Assembly (NCBI RefSeq): GCF_002201535.1
Contig: NZ_NIWW01000005.1
Coordinates: 62,001 to 126,000, forward strand
Direction of reading: 5' to 3'
DNA from: Lacimicrobium sp. SS2-24
GTDB taxonomy: Bacteria; Pseudomonadota; Gammaproteobacteria; Enterobacterales; Alteromonadaceae
DNA: 64,000 bases
Part shown: piece by piece, positions 1 through 12,417 of the stretch
How the letters are laid out: the number at the start of each line of letters is the position of its first letter
Numbering within the stretch: position 1 is the stretch's first letter
Program-made: the position numbers and the translations under genes
The notes under the pieces: generated by a model
Databases searched by the model: none
What the model was told of the DNA's origin: nothing
What the model saw: the letters and a program-made list of their open reading frames with translations, nothing else

Positions 1-506
1 TGCGGGTGTTGATGTTTGTCATAGTGCAGATCACCGCGGCGCTGGGCGCCATAGGTTTTGGCTTTTTACAAAGTGTTATCGGGGCTCGCATCACCTATCT
101 TGCTACCCTGGTGCTATGGTTGGTCGCCATACTCGCCATCTGGCAGACACCGCTGGTGACTGTGCTGCTGAATGACTGGTTTGCCGTAAACTGGCAGGCT
201 CAGTACGTATTCCTGTTTTCGGGACTCCTGGCCGGACTCAGTCTGGGCTCCTCGCAATCCGCCGGTCGGGCGCTGGTGGGCGTACTCACACCCCATGGCA
301 AAGCCGGTGAATTTTTTGGTTTTTGGGGAATGACCAGCAAGCTGGCCGCGGTATTCGGTATGCTCGGTCTCGGCCTGATGCAATGGGCCTTTGGCCTGGC
401 GGATGCGATCATCTTCTGTCTGCTGTTATTTACCCTGGCGATTGTCGCGGTGATTCCCATCAACGAACGCCGTGGCGGAGATCTGGCGGATAACTGGCGC
501 GACTAA
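1..506 (+). CDS. MFS transporter, UMF1/Atg22-like, C-terminal part (cut by window edge)
   Basis: The frame is open from the first bases and ends at TAA 504-506, so only the last ~167 residues are present. At least four hydrophobic segments alternate with short loops. A segment with QSAGRALVG followed by GEFFGFW matches the cytoplasmic loop typical of the UMF1/Atg22-like branch of the major facilitator superfamily (family recognition from memory). The tail ends in a charged NERRGGD stretch. The substrate cannot be told. The gene converges with the phosphodiesterase gene, 17 bp from its end, with no clear terminator between them. Confidence 0.75.
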   Translation, partial: RVLMFVIVQITAALGAIGFGFLQSVIGARITYLATLVLWLVAILAIWQTPLVTVLLNDWFAVNWQAQYVFLFSGLLAGLSLGSSQSAGRALVGVLTPHGKAGEFFGFWGMTSKLAAVFGMLGLGLMQWAFGLADAIIFCLLLFTLAIVAVIPINERRGGDLADNWRD

Positions 507-523
507 GGTGTTAAAGCAATCGG

Positions 524-1330
524 TTAGCCGGGTGGTGTGTTGTGTCTGGTGATGGCGTTTTGCAGACTTAAAACTGTATCGCTGAATACCCAGTCAATAT
601 CGCGGTTAGCTTCACGTCTGGCTATCCGTGGGTGTTCCACCTGACCTGTCCCCACACGCTTGCCGGCGGCCTTCAGTTCCTGCACCAGTTTTGGCGTCAA
701 CAAAGCAAATGAGCCGGCCACGGCGCCGTGACCCAGTTCCAGATTTTGTCTGATGATAGATCGGGTGTTGGTCAATGCCACATCAATAAAAGCCGCAGGG
801 GGGATGGCAGTAAAACCGCTGAGATGATCGGGCTCGAGACTGAGCAAGTGGTAGTCCCGACCGGGCTCAAGATCCCCCAATCCCTGTTGCAGCCGGTTCA
901 CCAGATTGGGATTTTCTCGCCACGAGGTTTTGATTTCCAGCATCAGGTGCATTTTCTGTCCGTAGCGTCGGATAACTTCGTCCAGATGGGGAATATCAGG
1001 AATGGTACGTCTTAGCTCATCGAAGCGGGTCTCAGCAATGGCCAGTCGCGGATAGCCAAATAGTCGCCCGCAATGGGGATCATGAGAAATCACCGGCTCT
1101 CCATCCAGGGTTAGCTGAATATCCAGTTCAATTCCCCAAATACCGCGGTGCAGGCATAGATCAAAAGCGGGCAGGGTATTTTCAACGATGACGCCATCTT
1201 TCGTTTTCCCGTGTGCACCCCGATGGGCAACCAGCCTTGTGCACTCAAGATCGGCAGACTTATAACACCCCGGGCTAAGCAGCCAAAGATAGTTAGCCAG
1301 CTTGTTTAAGTAGTGAGTGGTATCCGCCAT
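524..1330 (-). CDS. glycerophosphodiester phosphodiesterase family protein
   Basis: 268 residues. The GDPD fold is recognised from the N-terminal VAHRGAHG motif (catalytic His about residue 36), then ENTLPAF, the acidic ELDIQLT pair and ISHDP. Together these supply the His/Glu/Asp metal-binding and acid-base residues of the family. The C-terminal half keeps the NRDIDWVFSD motif common in this family. The enzyme should hydrolyse glycerophosphodiesters to glycerol 3-phosphate and an alcohol. No signal peptide is obvious, so it is probably cytoplasmic. A TTG lies one codon upstream; I chose the ATG at 1330. No strong ribosome site is visible. It is not linked to glp genes here. Confidence 0.85.
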   Translation of the reverse strand: MADTTHYLNKLANYLWLLSPGCYKSADLECTRLVAHRGAHGKTKDGVIVENTLPAFDLCLHRGIWGIELDIQLTLDGEPVISHDPHCGRLFGYPRLAIAETRFDELRRTIPDIPHLDEVIRRYGQKMHLMLEIKTSWRENPNLVNRLQQGLGDLEPGRDYHLLSLEPDHLSGFTAIPPAAFIDVALTNTRSIIRQNLELGHGAVAGSFALLTPKLVQELKAAGKRVGTGQVEHPRIARREANRDIDWVFSDTVLSLQNAITRHNTPPG

Positions 1331-1399
1331 CAATGTTCAGTTAAATACAAAATATAGAAATTCATCATAGCGTAGTAAACAGCAACTACAGAGCCGAAA

Positions 1400-1438
1400 T
1401 TGGAATGTGTAAAAACATTGTGTATTCTGATTGTGTAT
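1400..1438 (+). promoter_or_regulatory. ccdAB promoter with three phased operator-like repeats
   Basis: A sigma-70-like promoter fits TTGGAA (1400-1405), a 17-base spacer and TATTCT (1423-1428). Overlapping it are AATGTGTAA (1404-1412), ATTGTGTAT (1417-1425) and ATTGTGTAT (1430-1438), starting exactly 13 bp apart. CcdA antitoxins and CcdA-CcdB complexes repress their own promoter by binding repeated sites, so these are likely operators. The repeats are read directly; the binding role is inferred. Confidence 0.6.
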
Positions 1439-1459
1439 AAGCATTTTCAGGAGAAAAAA

Positions 1460-1705
1460 ATGAATTCCATTGAACCTCTCACAACAGCAAAAAAACGCAC
1501 TAACCTTTCACTGGACGGTGCGCTTTTGCAGGAAGCAAAACACCTTGGCATAAACATTTCCAATTCTGCAGAGAAAGGGATCGAACAAGCCGTCAGGGAG
1601 CGCAAACAAGCGCTGTGGCTGGAAGATAATGTTGAGGCCATTGAAAGCTCTAATGAATTTGTGAACAAGCAGGGTTTGCCTCTGGCTAAGTACAGAAACT
1701 TCTGA
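1460..1705 (+). CDS. ccdA: CcdA-family antitoxin
   Basis: 81 residues from the ATG at 1460, which has a good AGGAG site at 1449-1453; a longer frame from TTG 1400 would run through the promoter. The N-terminal third (KKRTNLSLDGALLQEAKHLG) has the ribbon-helix-helix pattern of DNA-binding antitoxins, and the tail (ESSNEFVNKQGLPLAKYRNF) matches the CcdA C-terminal segment that wraps the toxin. It should neutralise CcdB and autoregulate the pair. Its stop overlaps the ccdB start in TGATG, implying translational coupling. Plasmid and chromosomal ccd loci both exist; this one sits in an accessory patch between conserved genes. Confidence 0.9.
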   Translation: MNSIEPLTTAKKRTNLSLDGALLQEAKHLGINISNSAEKGIEQAVRERKQALWLEDNVEAIESSNEFVNKQGLPLAKYRNF

Positions 1706-2004
1706 TGGCACGATACGACGTTTACCGCAACCCCCATGGCGCAGGCTATATGCTGGATGTGCAAACCGATCTGCTTTATGGGTTAAACACCCGTGTAGTT
1801 GTTCCCCTCTTGCCGGAAGCAGAATCGCCACGACCAGCCAGCCGGCTTAATCCCATTTTTGAGATTCAAGGGCAACAGACGGTGATGGTGACCCAATTTA
1901 TGGCAGCAGTTCCTGTTACTGAGTTAAAAAAGATTGCAGGCAATCTTGGCGGGCATCACGACCAGATTTCCGAAGCATTGGATATGTTGTTTAAGGGGTT
2001 TTAG
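1705..2004 (+). CDS. ccdB: CcdB-family gyrase-poison toxin
   Basis: 99 residues, the usual CcdB length. The start YDVYRNP, the DVQTDLL segment, NTRVVVPL and the MTQFMAAVP strand match the CcdB/MazF-like fold. F-plasmid CcdB ends in Trp-Gly-Ile, needed for gyrase poisoning; here the end is Lys-Gly-Phe, closer to chromosomal homologues such as the Vibrio fischeri one, which also lacks the Trp (family knowledge from memory). The frame is intact, so the toxin may be functional, but activity cannot be inferred with certainty. It lies directly upstream of a group II intron relic. Confidence 0.88.
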   Translation: MARYDVYRNPHGAGYMLDVQTDLLYGLNTRVVVPLLPEAESPRPASRLNPIFEIQGQQTVMVTQFMAAVPVTELKKIAGNLGGHHDQISEALDMLFKGF

Positions 2005-2121
2005 GTTTCAACAACAACGACCCTTAATCAGTGAAGCTCAGGAGCGAACCACATGGACCAGGCCTATAACAAAGCCTGTTCCATAAGGCTGGATTGTCAT
2101 AGGCAGTTCTAGCGTTAATAT

Positions 2122-2182
2122 GAGCCGCCGTATGCGGAAATACATGGTGTGAGAGGACGGCGGGAGTGACCCTAGCCTCTAC
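2122..2182 (+). mobile_element. Degenerate 3' end of a group II intron (domains V and VI)
   Basis: The sequence opens with GAGCCGCCGTATGCGG, the form of the 5' half of a bacterial domain V carrying the AGC triad. The 3' half is shortened and garbled. Then comes GAGGACGGCGGG, AGTGA, CCCTAGCC, TCTAC, which folds like a domain VI arm. No reverse transcriptase frame is nearby, and the 117 bp before it (2005-2121) show no gene. I read this as the decayed tail of an intron. Recognition is by pattern memory; a covariance-model search is needed. Confidence 0.55.
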
Positions 2183-2208
2183 ACGGTTCAGGAAAGGAGA
2201 TTGGGATT

Positions 2209-2805
2209 ATGAACGTGGTTACTCTGGACAATGTAAGAAATATTAAATTAGATACAAAAAGTCCTCCACTCAATAATTTCCAAGCTTTATTTGCTCTACA
2301 AAAAGGCCTGAACACGCTTTCACATACAGTAAGACAATGTGAGTTAAATCAGGTTAGCTACAGAGATATCCCACTTAGTAGTATGTTTCATTGGTTTTCA
2401 ACATCTTCGGTCAACTATCTTAGGCTAGTTGGACTTATAGATATTATGAATAATAACGGGTGGAAATCTGCCGATATTAGTCAGAACAAGAAGAATATAA
2501 GGAATCATTGCACTGAATATGTAAAGGAGGTGATTCCGGAGATATACAAGTGGAGAAACAAAGTGTCTGGTCATTTCTCTATAACGGATCCGAGAGAGGA
2601 AGATAATCTTGCGTCATTGGAAATATCAATTATGCCACAAACTGCTTGGGTCAAGCCCTATTGGTACGTTGGAATGATGCAATGGCATTCTGGAGGACAT
2701 AGCTCCGAAATGCCCAAGTGGTCGCTGACAGTTGAATATGAAAAACTGACAAAACGTTGCTTTCCGCACCTGAAGATTAATCCTATTGAAGAGGTACACA
2801 AGTAG
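2209..2805 (+). CDS. Orphan hypothetical protein with a HEPN-like RNxxxxH motif
   Basis: 198 residues, ATG preceded by GGAAAGGAG at 2191-2199. I do not recognise the family. The first ~125 residues look helical and end in KWRNKVSGH, which fits the R-(N/D/H)-X4-6-H catalytic signature of HEPN ribonucleases found in toxins and abortive-infection proteins. The C-terminal third is beta-rich and tryptophan-rich. The gene is visibly richer in A and T than its neighbours and uses codons such as ATA and AGA freely, which suggests recent transfer. It is single, lies between an intron relic and gltD, and no partner antitoxin is visible. The HEPN assignment is inference from one motif and position. Confidence 0.6.
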   Translation: MNVVTLDNVRNIKLDTKSPPLNNFQALFALQKGLNTLSHTVRQCELNQVSYRDIPLSSMFHWFSTSSVNYLRLVGLIDIMNNNGWKSADISQNKKNIRNHCTEYVKEVIPEIYKWRNKVSGHFSITDPREEDNLASLEISIMPQTAWVKPYWYVGMMQWHSGGHSSEMPKWSLTVEYEKLTKRCFPHLKINPIEEVHK

Positions 2806-2993
2806 TTAATCTCGCTTACAAGATCAACGGGTCTTAGTCGTTGAAATAAACTTTATCTGATCGAGACTGAGATTTTAGGGTGGTGAGTCGCAAGCTCGCG
2901 GTACCAGGGAGGAGGTTAAGGAATTGAGATATATAAACCTCAGCGTTCTCTTTGCCTCTGTGGTTATTTTTGTTTTTTCTCAAAGGGCGCTGG

Positions 2994-3018
2994 ATGCCCG
3001 ATGACCGCATTCGGGCAT
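2994..3018. other. Hairpin between the orphan gene and gltD
   Basis: ATGCCCGA and TCGGGCAT form a perfect 8-bp stem around a 9-base loop. It lies 56 bp past the gltD stop on the minus strand. No U-run follows on either strand, so it is not a classic terminator, though it could protect or end the glt message. Confidence 0.35.
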
Positions 3019-3073
3019 GACCAGAGGTGTGGCCAGATACCGCGTCCCTGCGGCACAGTGTTTAACGTTGGTA

Positions 3074-8970
<5,897 letters not shown>

Positions 8971-9665
8971 TCATTATGACTCCTACAGTAAGGGCGTTTT
9001 ACCTCTGAGACGTTATGCAACAGGAGGCAACGACACTCTAACGACTGGGCAGGGTGATGTTCTTTTTCAGCGGCACAACTGACCCTGTAGAGGGTTTTTG
9101 ACTTGCGCGCCGTTGTCGTCAGGCAGACCTTTGACAGGTTCTTGTTGTACGGGGCTTACCAGTCTTTCTTCTTACATCAAGTCAGCTTGATGTGACTTCT
9201 TTCATCTTTCCGGCGTGCTATCGCAGGTTATTATTCTTGCTTGTCATCTGCCTGAGCAGAGGCGTTTATTCGAATTTTTATGCACTCATCGCGAGCGGCT
9301 ATAGAACATACCGGCAAAGCGAGCAGAAATCAATGACTACTAAAGTCCAGTGTCGGTATGGATATAACGAAATAATTAAAAAATTAGGATGTAAATGCCA
9401 AAATGATTAAAAATAGAGCGAGGTATAGGATTTTACTTTGCTTTATAACTAAATGATCATTGGTCCACAAACCCGTGCCAGCCCTGTTTTTGCATCCTCA
9501 AAGGGGAAAATTTGGGTGGTTTTTTAGCATAACTATCAGTACAGATATGGATAATTACCCACTAATGGCGGGTGGCATGTGCGGCGGTGCAACAGAGTTT
9601 TCTTTTATCAGCCGCGCTTTTTTAATAGCATTGCCTGCAATCCAATCAGCTAAAGCCGCTTTCGC
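8971..9665. other. Divergent gltB/arcB intergenic region
   Basis: 695 bp without a convincing gene. Two short open frames (9192-9410 and 9460-9768) lack ribosome sites and family resemblance, and the second runs into arcB. The main structure is a perfect inverted repeat, ACATCAAG-tcag-CTTGATGT at 9174-9193, which could be an operator for gltB. A TTGACA at 9131-9136 has no good -10 partner. The region turns AT-rich after 9350, as expected before the arcB promoter. Confidence 0.5.
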
Positions 9666-12011
9666 ATGCAGTCAACGTCCTCGCAGAACGACCACTGGGC
9701 CATCCGCTTTGCTCAGTTTGTTGCCCGTTTTGGTACAGTCAGAATCAGTATCCTGTTCGTGTTTCTGACCTTGTTGTTTACCATCGCTGGCTCTTACTTT
9801 ATCCGCATGTACATGACCGGTGAAGTGCACATCGAAGATTTTGTTTCGGCCATTATGCTGACACTGCTGAGTGCCCCCTGGGTGTTATATTTTTTCAGTG
9901 AGCTGGTCAATCAGTTACAACAGAGCCGCACCAATCTTAAAGAAGTGGTGGCCCAACTTGAGCGCTTAAGAGAAGAAGATGTGCTGCTTAACCGCGAGTT
10001 ACAGAACCATGTGCGCCAGCTGAATGTTGAGGTGGAAGAGCGACGCAAGGCACAGGAAGACAGGGAAAAGGTGTTTACTGAGCTGGAGCATGAAATCAGT
10101 AAAAAATCAGAACAGGAGCAGCAGGCTCAGCGGTTGTCGACGTTGTTGCGCTCCATTATCGATGCGTCACCGGATTTGATTTATTACCGCAATGAAGAGG
10201 GACGCTTTGCCGGTTGTAACCGGGTAGCCGAACAGATGACAGGTAAAACTGAAGCCGAGCTTATCGGGCTGACACCCCACCAGGTCTATGATGAAGAACT
10301 GGCCCGTCAGGTGGTGGAGAGTGATCACGAAGTACTGCAGAGCAACGCCGGTATTACCGAAGAGCTTTGGCTGCGCTTTGCCGACGGCCGTAAACGCTAC
10401 TACGAAATGCGTAAAGTGCCTTTTTTCGATAAAGAAGGTAACCGTCTCGGGTTGCTCGCGTTTGGGCGGGATATCACCGAGCGCAAGCAATCTCAGGTGG
10501 CACTGGAGAAAGCCAGTCGGGATAAAACGGCTTTTATCGCCACCATCAGTCACGAGCTGCGTACACCACTCAACGGCATTGTCGGCCTCAGTCGCATGCT
10601 CAGAGATACACAGTTAACCGACGAGCAATTTGGCTGGGTCAGTACGATTTATGCCAGTGCCATCACCCTTGGGAATATTTTTAACGATATCATTGACCTG
10701 GACAAGCTGGGCCGCGACAAGCTGGAACTGTCTTTAAAAACGGTCAATCTCAAAGATTTCTTCGCTGAGTTGAGCAGTATTATTCAGCTGTTGGTGGCGG
10801 ACAAAAACCTGAATTTTCAGACCCATATGGATGAGCCCTTGCCCGACTTTGTGGAAGCCGATGGCACACGTTTGCGCCAGGTACTGTGGAACCTGCTGTT
10901 CAATGCCGTGAAATTTACCCAAAAAGGCTCTGTCAGTTTTACCATGACCGCTGCGGCGCCCAGGCAAGGGGTCTGTGAAGTGGTGTTCAAGGTGGCAGAT
11001 ACCGGTGTAGGGATACCGGAGTCGGAACTGGATAAGATTTTTGCCATGTACTATCAGGTGCAGCATCCCGATCACCAGAGTGCAACGGGTACTGGCATTG
11101 GCCTGGCGATTTGCAAGCAAATGGTCGATCTGATGGGCGGAGAGATCCGGGTCAGCAGTGAAGTGGGCAAGGGCACCTGTTTCAGCGTGATTCTGCCACT
11201 TGCTATCAGCACCCGTCCCGCGCAAATGGCTGAAATTAAGGTCAGCGGTCTGAAGATATTGCTGGTGGAGGATATTGAACTCAACGTTATGGTGGCCAAG
11301 GCACTACTGGAAAAGCTGGGTCAGACCGTAGAGGTGGCCATGACTGGCCAGCAGGCCCTGGATATGGCGCGACAGCAGCAGTACGATCTGATCCTGCTGG
11401 ATATTCAGTTGCCTGATATGAACGGTTTTGATGTGGCGTCTAAACTGCACGAAGAAGATCTGGTGGCCGGTACGCCGATCGTTGCACTGACGGCCAATGT
11501 AATCAAAGCGCGCCAGGAGTATCTGGATCAGGGCATGGACGATGTAATCTCCAAACCCATTAAGAAGAGCCGGGTTATCGAGATGTTCAATACCTTGTTC
11601 TGCGAGAATGAGCCGGTGCCGCAACTGCAGGATAACCCGGCGCAGACTCATGCCGAGTCGGTTCTTGATATGGATATGCTGCAAATGCTGGTCGACACTA
11701 TCGGCGCAGAAATGCTGAGCACCAGTGTGAATGTGTTTAATCAGAGTATTCCCCAGTATATGGAAATCCTGATGACCAACCTGAGTGCTAAGGACAAAGA
11801 TGAGGTGTGCTCTCAGGCACACAAAATCAAAGGTGCAGCTGGATCGGTGGGATTGTCGCGGGTGCAGAAAATCGCCAATCAGATCCAGCAGGGTGATCAT
11901 CCGGCCTGGTGGGAAAATGTCTATGACTGGGTAGAAGAGCTGCAACAGGCGCTGAAACTTGACATGCAGGCATTACATCACTGGTTAGCCGAGCAAAATA
12001 TTGATGACTGA
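9666..12011 (+). CDS. arcB: ArcB-type hybrid sensor histidine kinase
   Basis: 781 residues; E. coli ArcB has 778. Order: two membrane segments in the first ~75 residues, a coiled coil with leucine-zipper character, a PAS domain (about 165-285), the HisKA/HATPase core with phospho-acceptor His296 in SHELRTPLNG, a receiver with Asp579 in LLDIQLPDM, and an HPt domain with His719 in AHKIKGAAGS. These match E. coli H292, D576 and H717. It should sense quinone redox state and phosphorylate ArcA, which is not in the window. The redox cysteine matching C180 is kept (Cys184, GCNR), but the one matching C241 is Tyr245 (GRKRYYE). No strong ribosome site precedes the ATG. Confidence 0.92.
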   Translation: MQSTSSQNDHWAIRFAQFVARFGTVRISILFVFLTLLFTIAGSYFIRMYMTGEVHIEDFVSAIMLTLLSAPWVLYFFSELVNQLQQSRTNLKEVVAQLERLREEDVLLNRELQNHVRQLNVEVEERRKAQEDREKVFTELEHEISKKSEQEQQAQRLSTLLRSIIDASPDLIYYRNEEGRFAGCNRVAEQMTGKTEAELIGLTPHQVYDEELARQVVESDHEVLQSNAGITEELWLRFADGRKRYYEMRKVPFFDKEGNRLGLLAFGRDITERKQSQVALEKASRDKTAFIATISHELRTPLNGIVGLSRMLRDTQLTDEQFGWVSTIYASAITLGNIFNDIIDLDKLGRDKLELSLKTVNLKDFFAELSSIIQLLVADKNLNFQTHMDEPLPDFVEADGTRLRQVLWNLLFNAVKFTQKGSVSFTMTAAAPRQGVCEVVFKVADTGVGIPESELDKIFAMYYQVQHPDHQSATGTGIGLAICKQMVDLMGGEIRVSSEVGKGTCFSVILPLAISTRPAQMAEIKVSGLKILLVEDIELNVMVAKALLEKLGQTVEVAMTGQQALDMARQQQYDLILLDIQLPDMNGFDVASKLHEEDLVAGTPIVALTANVIKARQEYLDQGMDDVISKPIKKSRVIEMFNTLFCENEPVPQLQDNPAQTHAESVLDMDMLQMLVDTIGAEMLSTSVNVFNQSIPQYMEILMTNLSAKDKDEVCSQAHKIKGAAGSVGLSRVQKIANQIQQGDHPAWWENVYDWVEELQQALKLDMQALHHWLAEQNIDD

Positions 12012-12417
12012 ATCACTCCCGGTTCAGTCTCAGCGCAGTCTTACCGGAGACGGTGAATAAGCCGCCTGCTGGCGCTGCAATCAATATTATCCCAGTCTTA
12101 CCGCAGTAGCTCGCCAATGCAATGGTTTGCACTGAGGCGCGATGTTCGTCTCCTGTGGACCCGCGATCGTGACCCTTTCACGCCAGTAAAATGGCATAAA
12201 TGTAAATAAAACGCATACTATTTGCCACACGACACCGATTTTTAACATATTATTCATATTTCTGTTCGCTAACTATTGCAATCGATTGCAATTCGTTCTA
12301 TTTTTTACCCTGAAGCGTGATTCAAGGCTATTAGTTCGGCGGCTCTGAGAACGAATCGGACTAAGGTTAATCAGTTTAAATACATTTAAATCAATAAGAT
12401 AACTCGGGGACCAGAAG
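12012..12417. other. Region upstream of the TonB-dependent receptor gene
   Basis: 406 bp without a gene. It holds the LacI-type operator described separately and a possible promoter, TTGCCA (12222-12227) with CATATT (12246-12251) at 18-bp spacing, placing the operator just downstream of the start point, where a repressor would block transcription. No arcB terminator is visible. Confidence 0.4.
12275..12292. promoter_or_regulatory. LacI-family operator upstream of the receptor gene
   Basis: ATTGCAATCGATTGCAAT is a perfect 18-bp palindrome with the central CG typical of LacI-family sites. Its 14-bp core TGCAATCGATTGCA recurs at 19875-19888 between the GH65 and permease genes. The LacI-type gene at 14798-15823 is the obvious candidate to bind both. 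Confidence 0.8.

Noticed and set aside
2060-2122. Possible attC integron site before the group II intron relic
   Set aside because: TAACAAAG and GCGTTAAT resemble attC ends, but the core sites do not fit RYYYAAC/GTTRRRY properly, the arms do not pair well and there is no integrase.
2940-2975. Minus-strand sequence resembling the AACCACAGAGGCA-type repeat found in many bacterial genomes
   Set aside because: Only one imperfect copy is present here, so I cannot support calling it a repeat.
9192-9410. Short frame of 72 codons between gltB and arcB
   Set aside because: No ribosome site and no recognisable protein; more likely promoter-region sequence.
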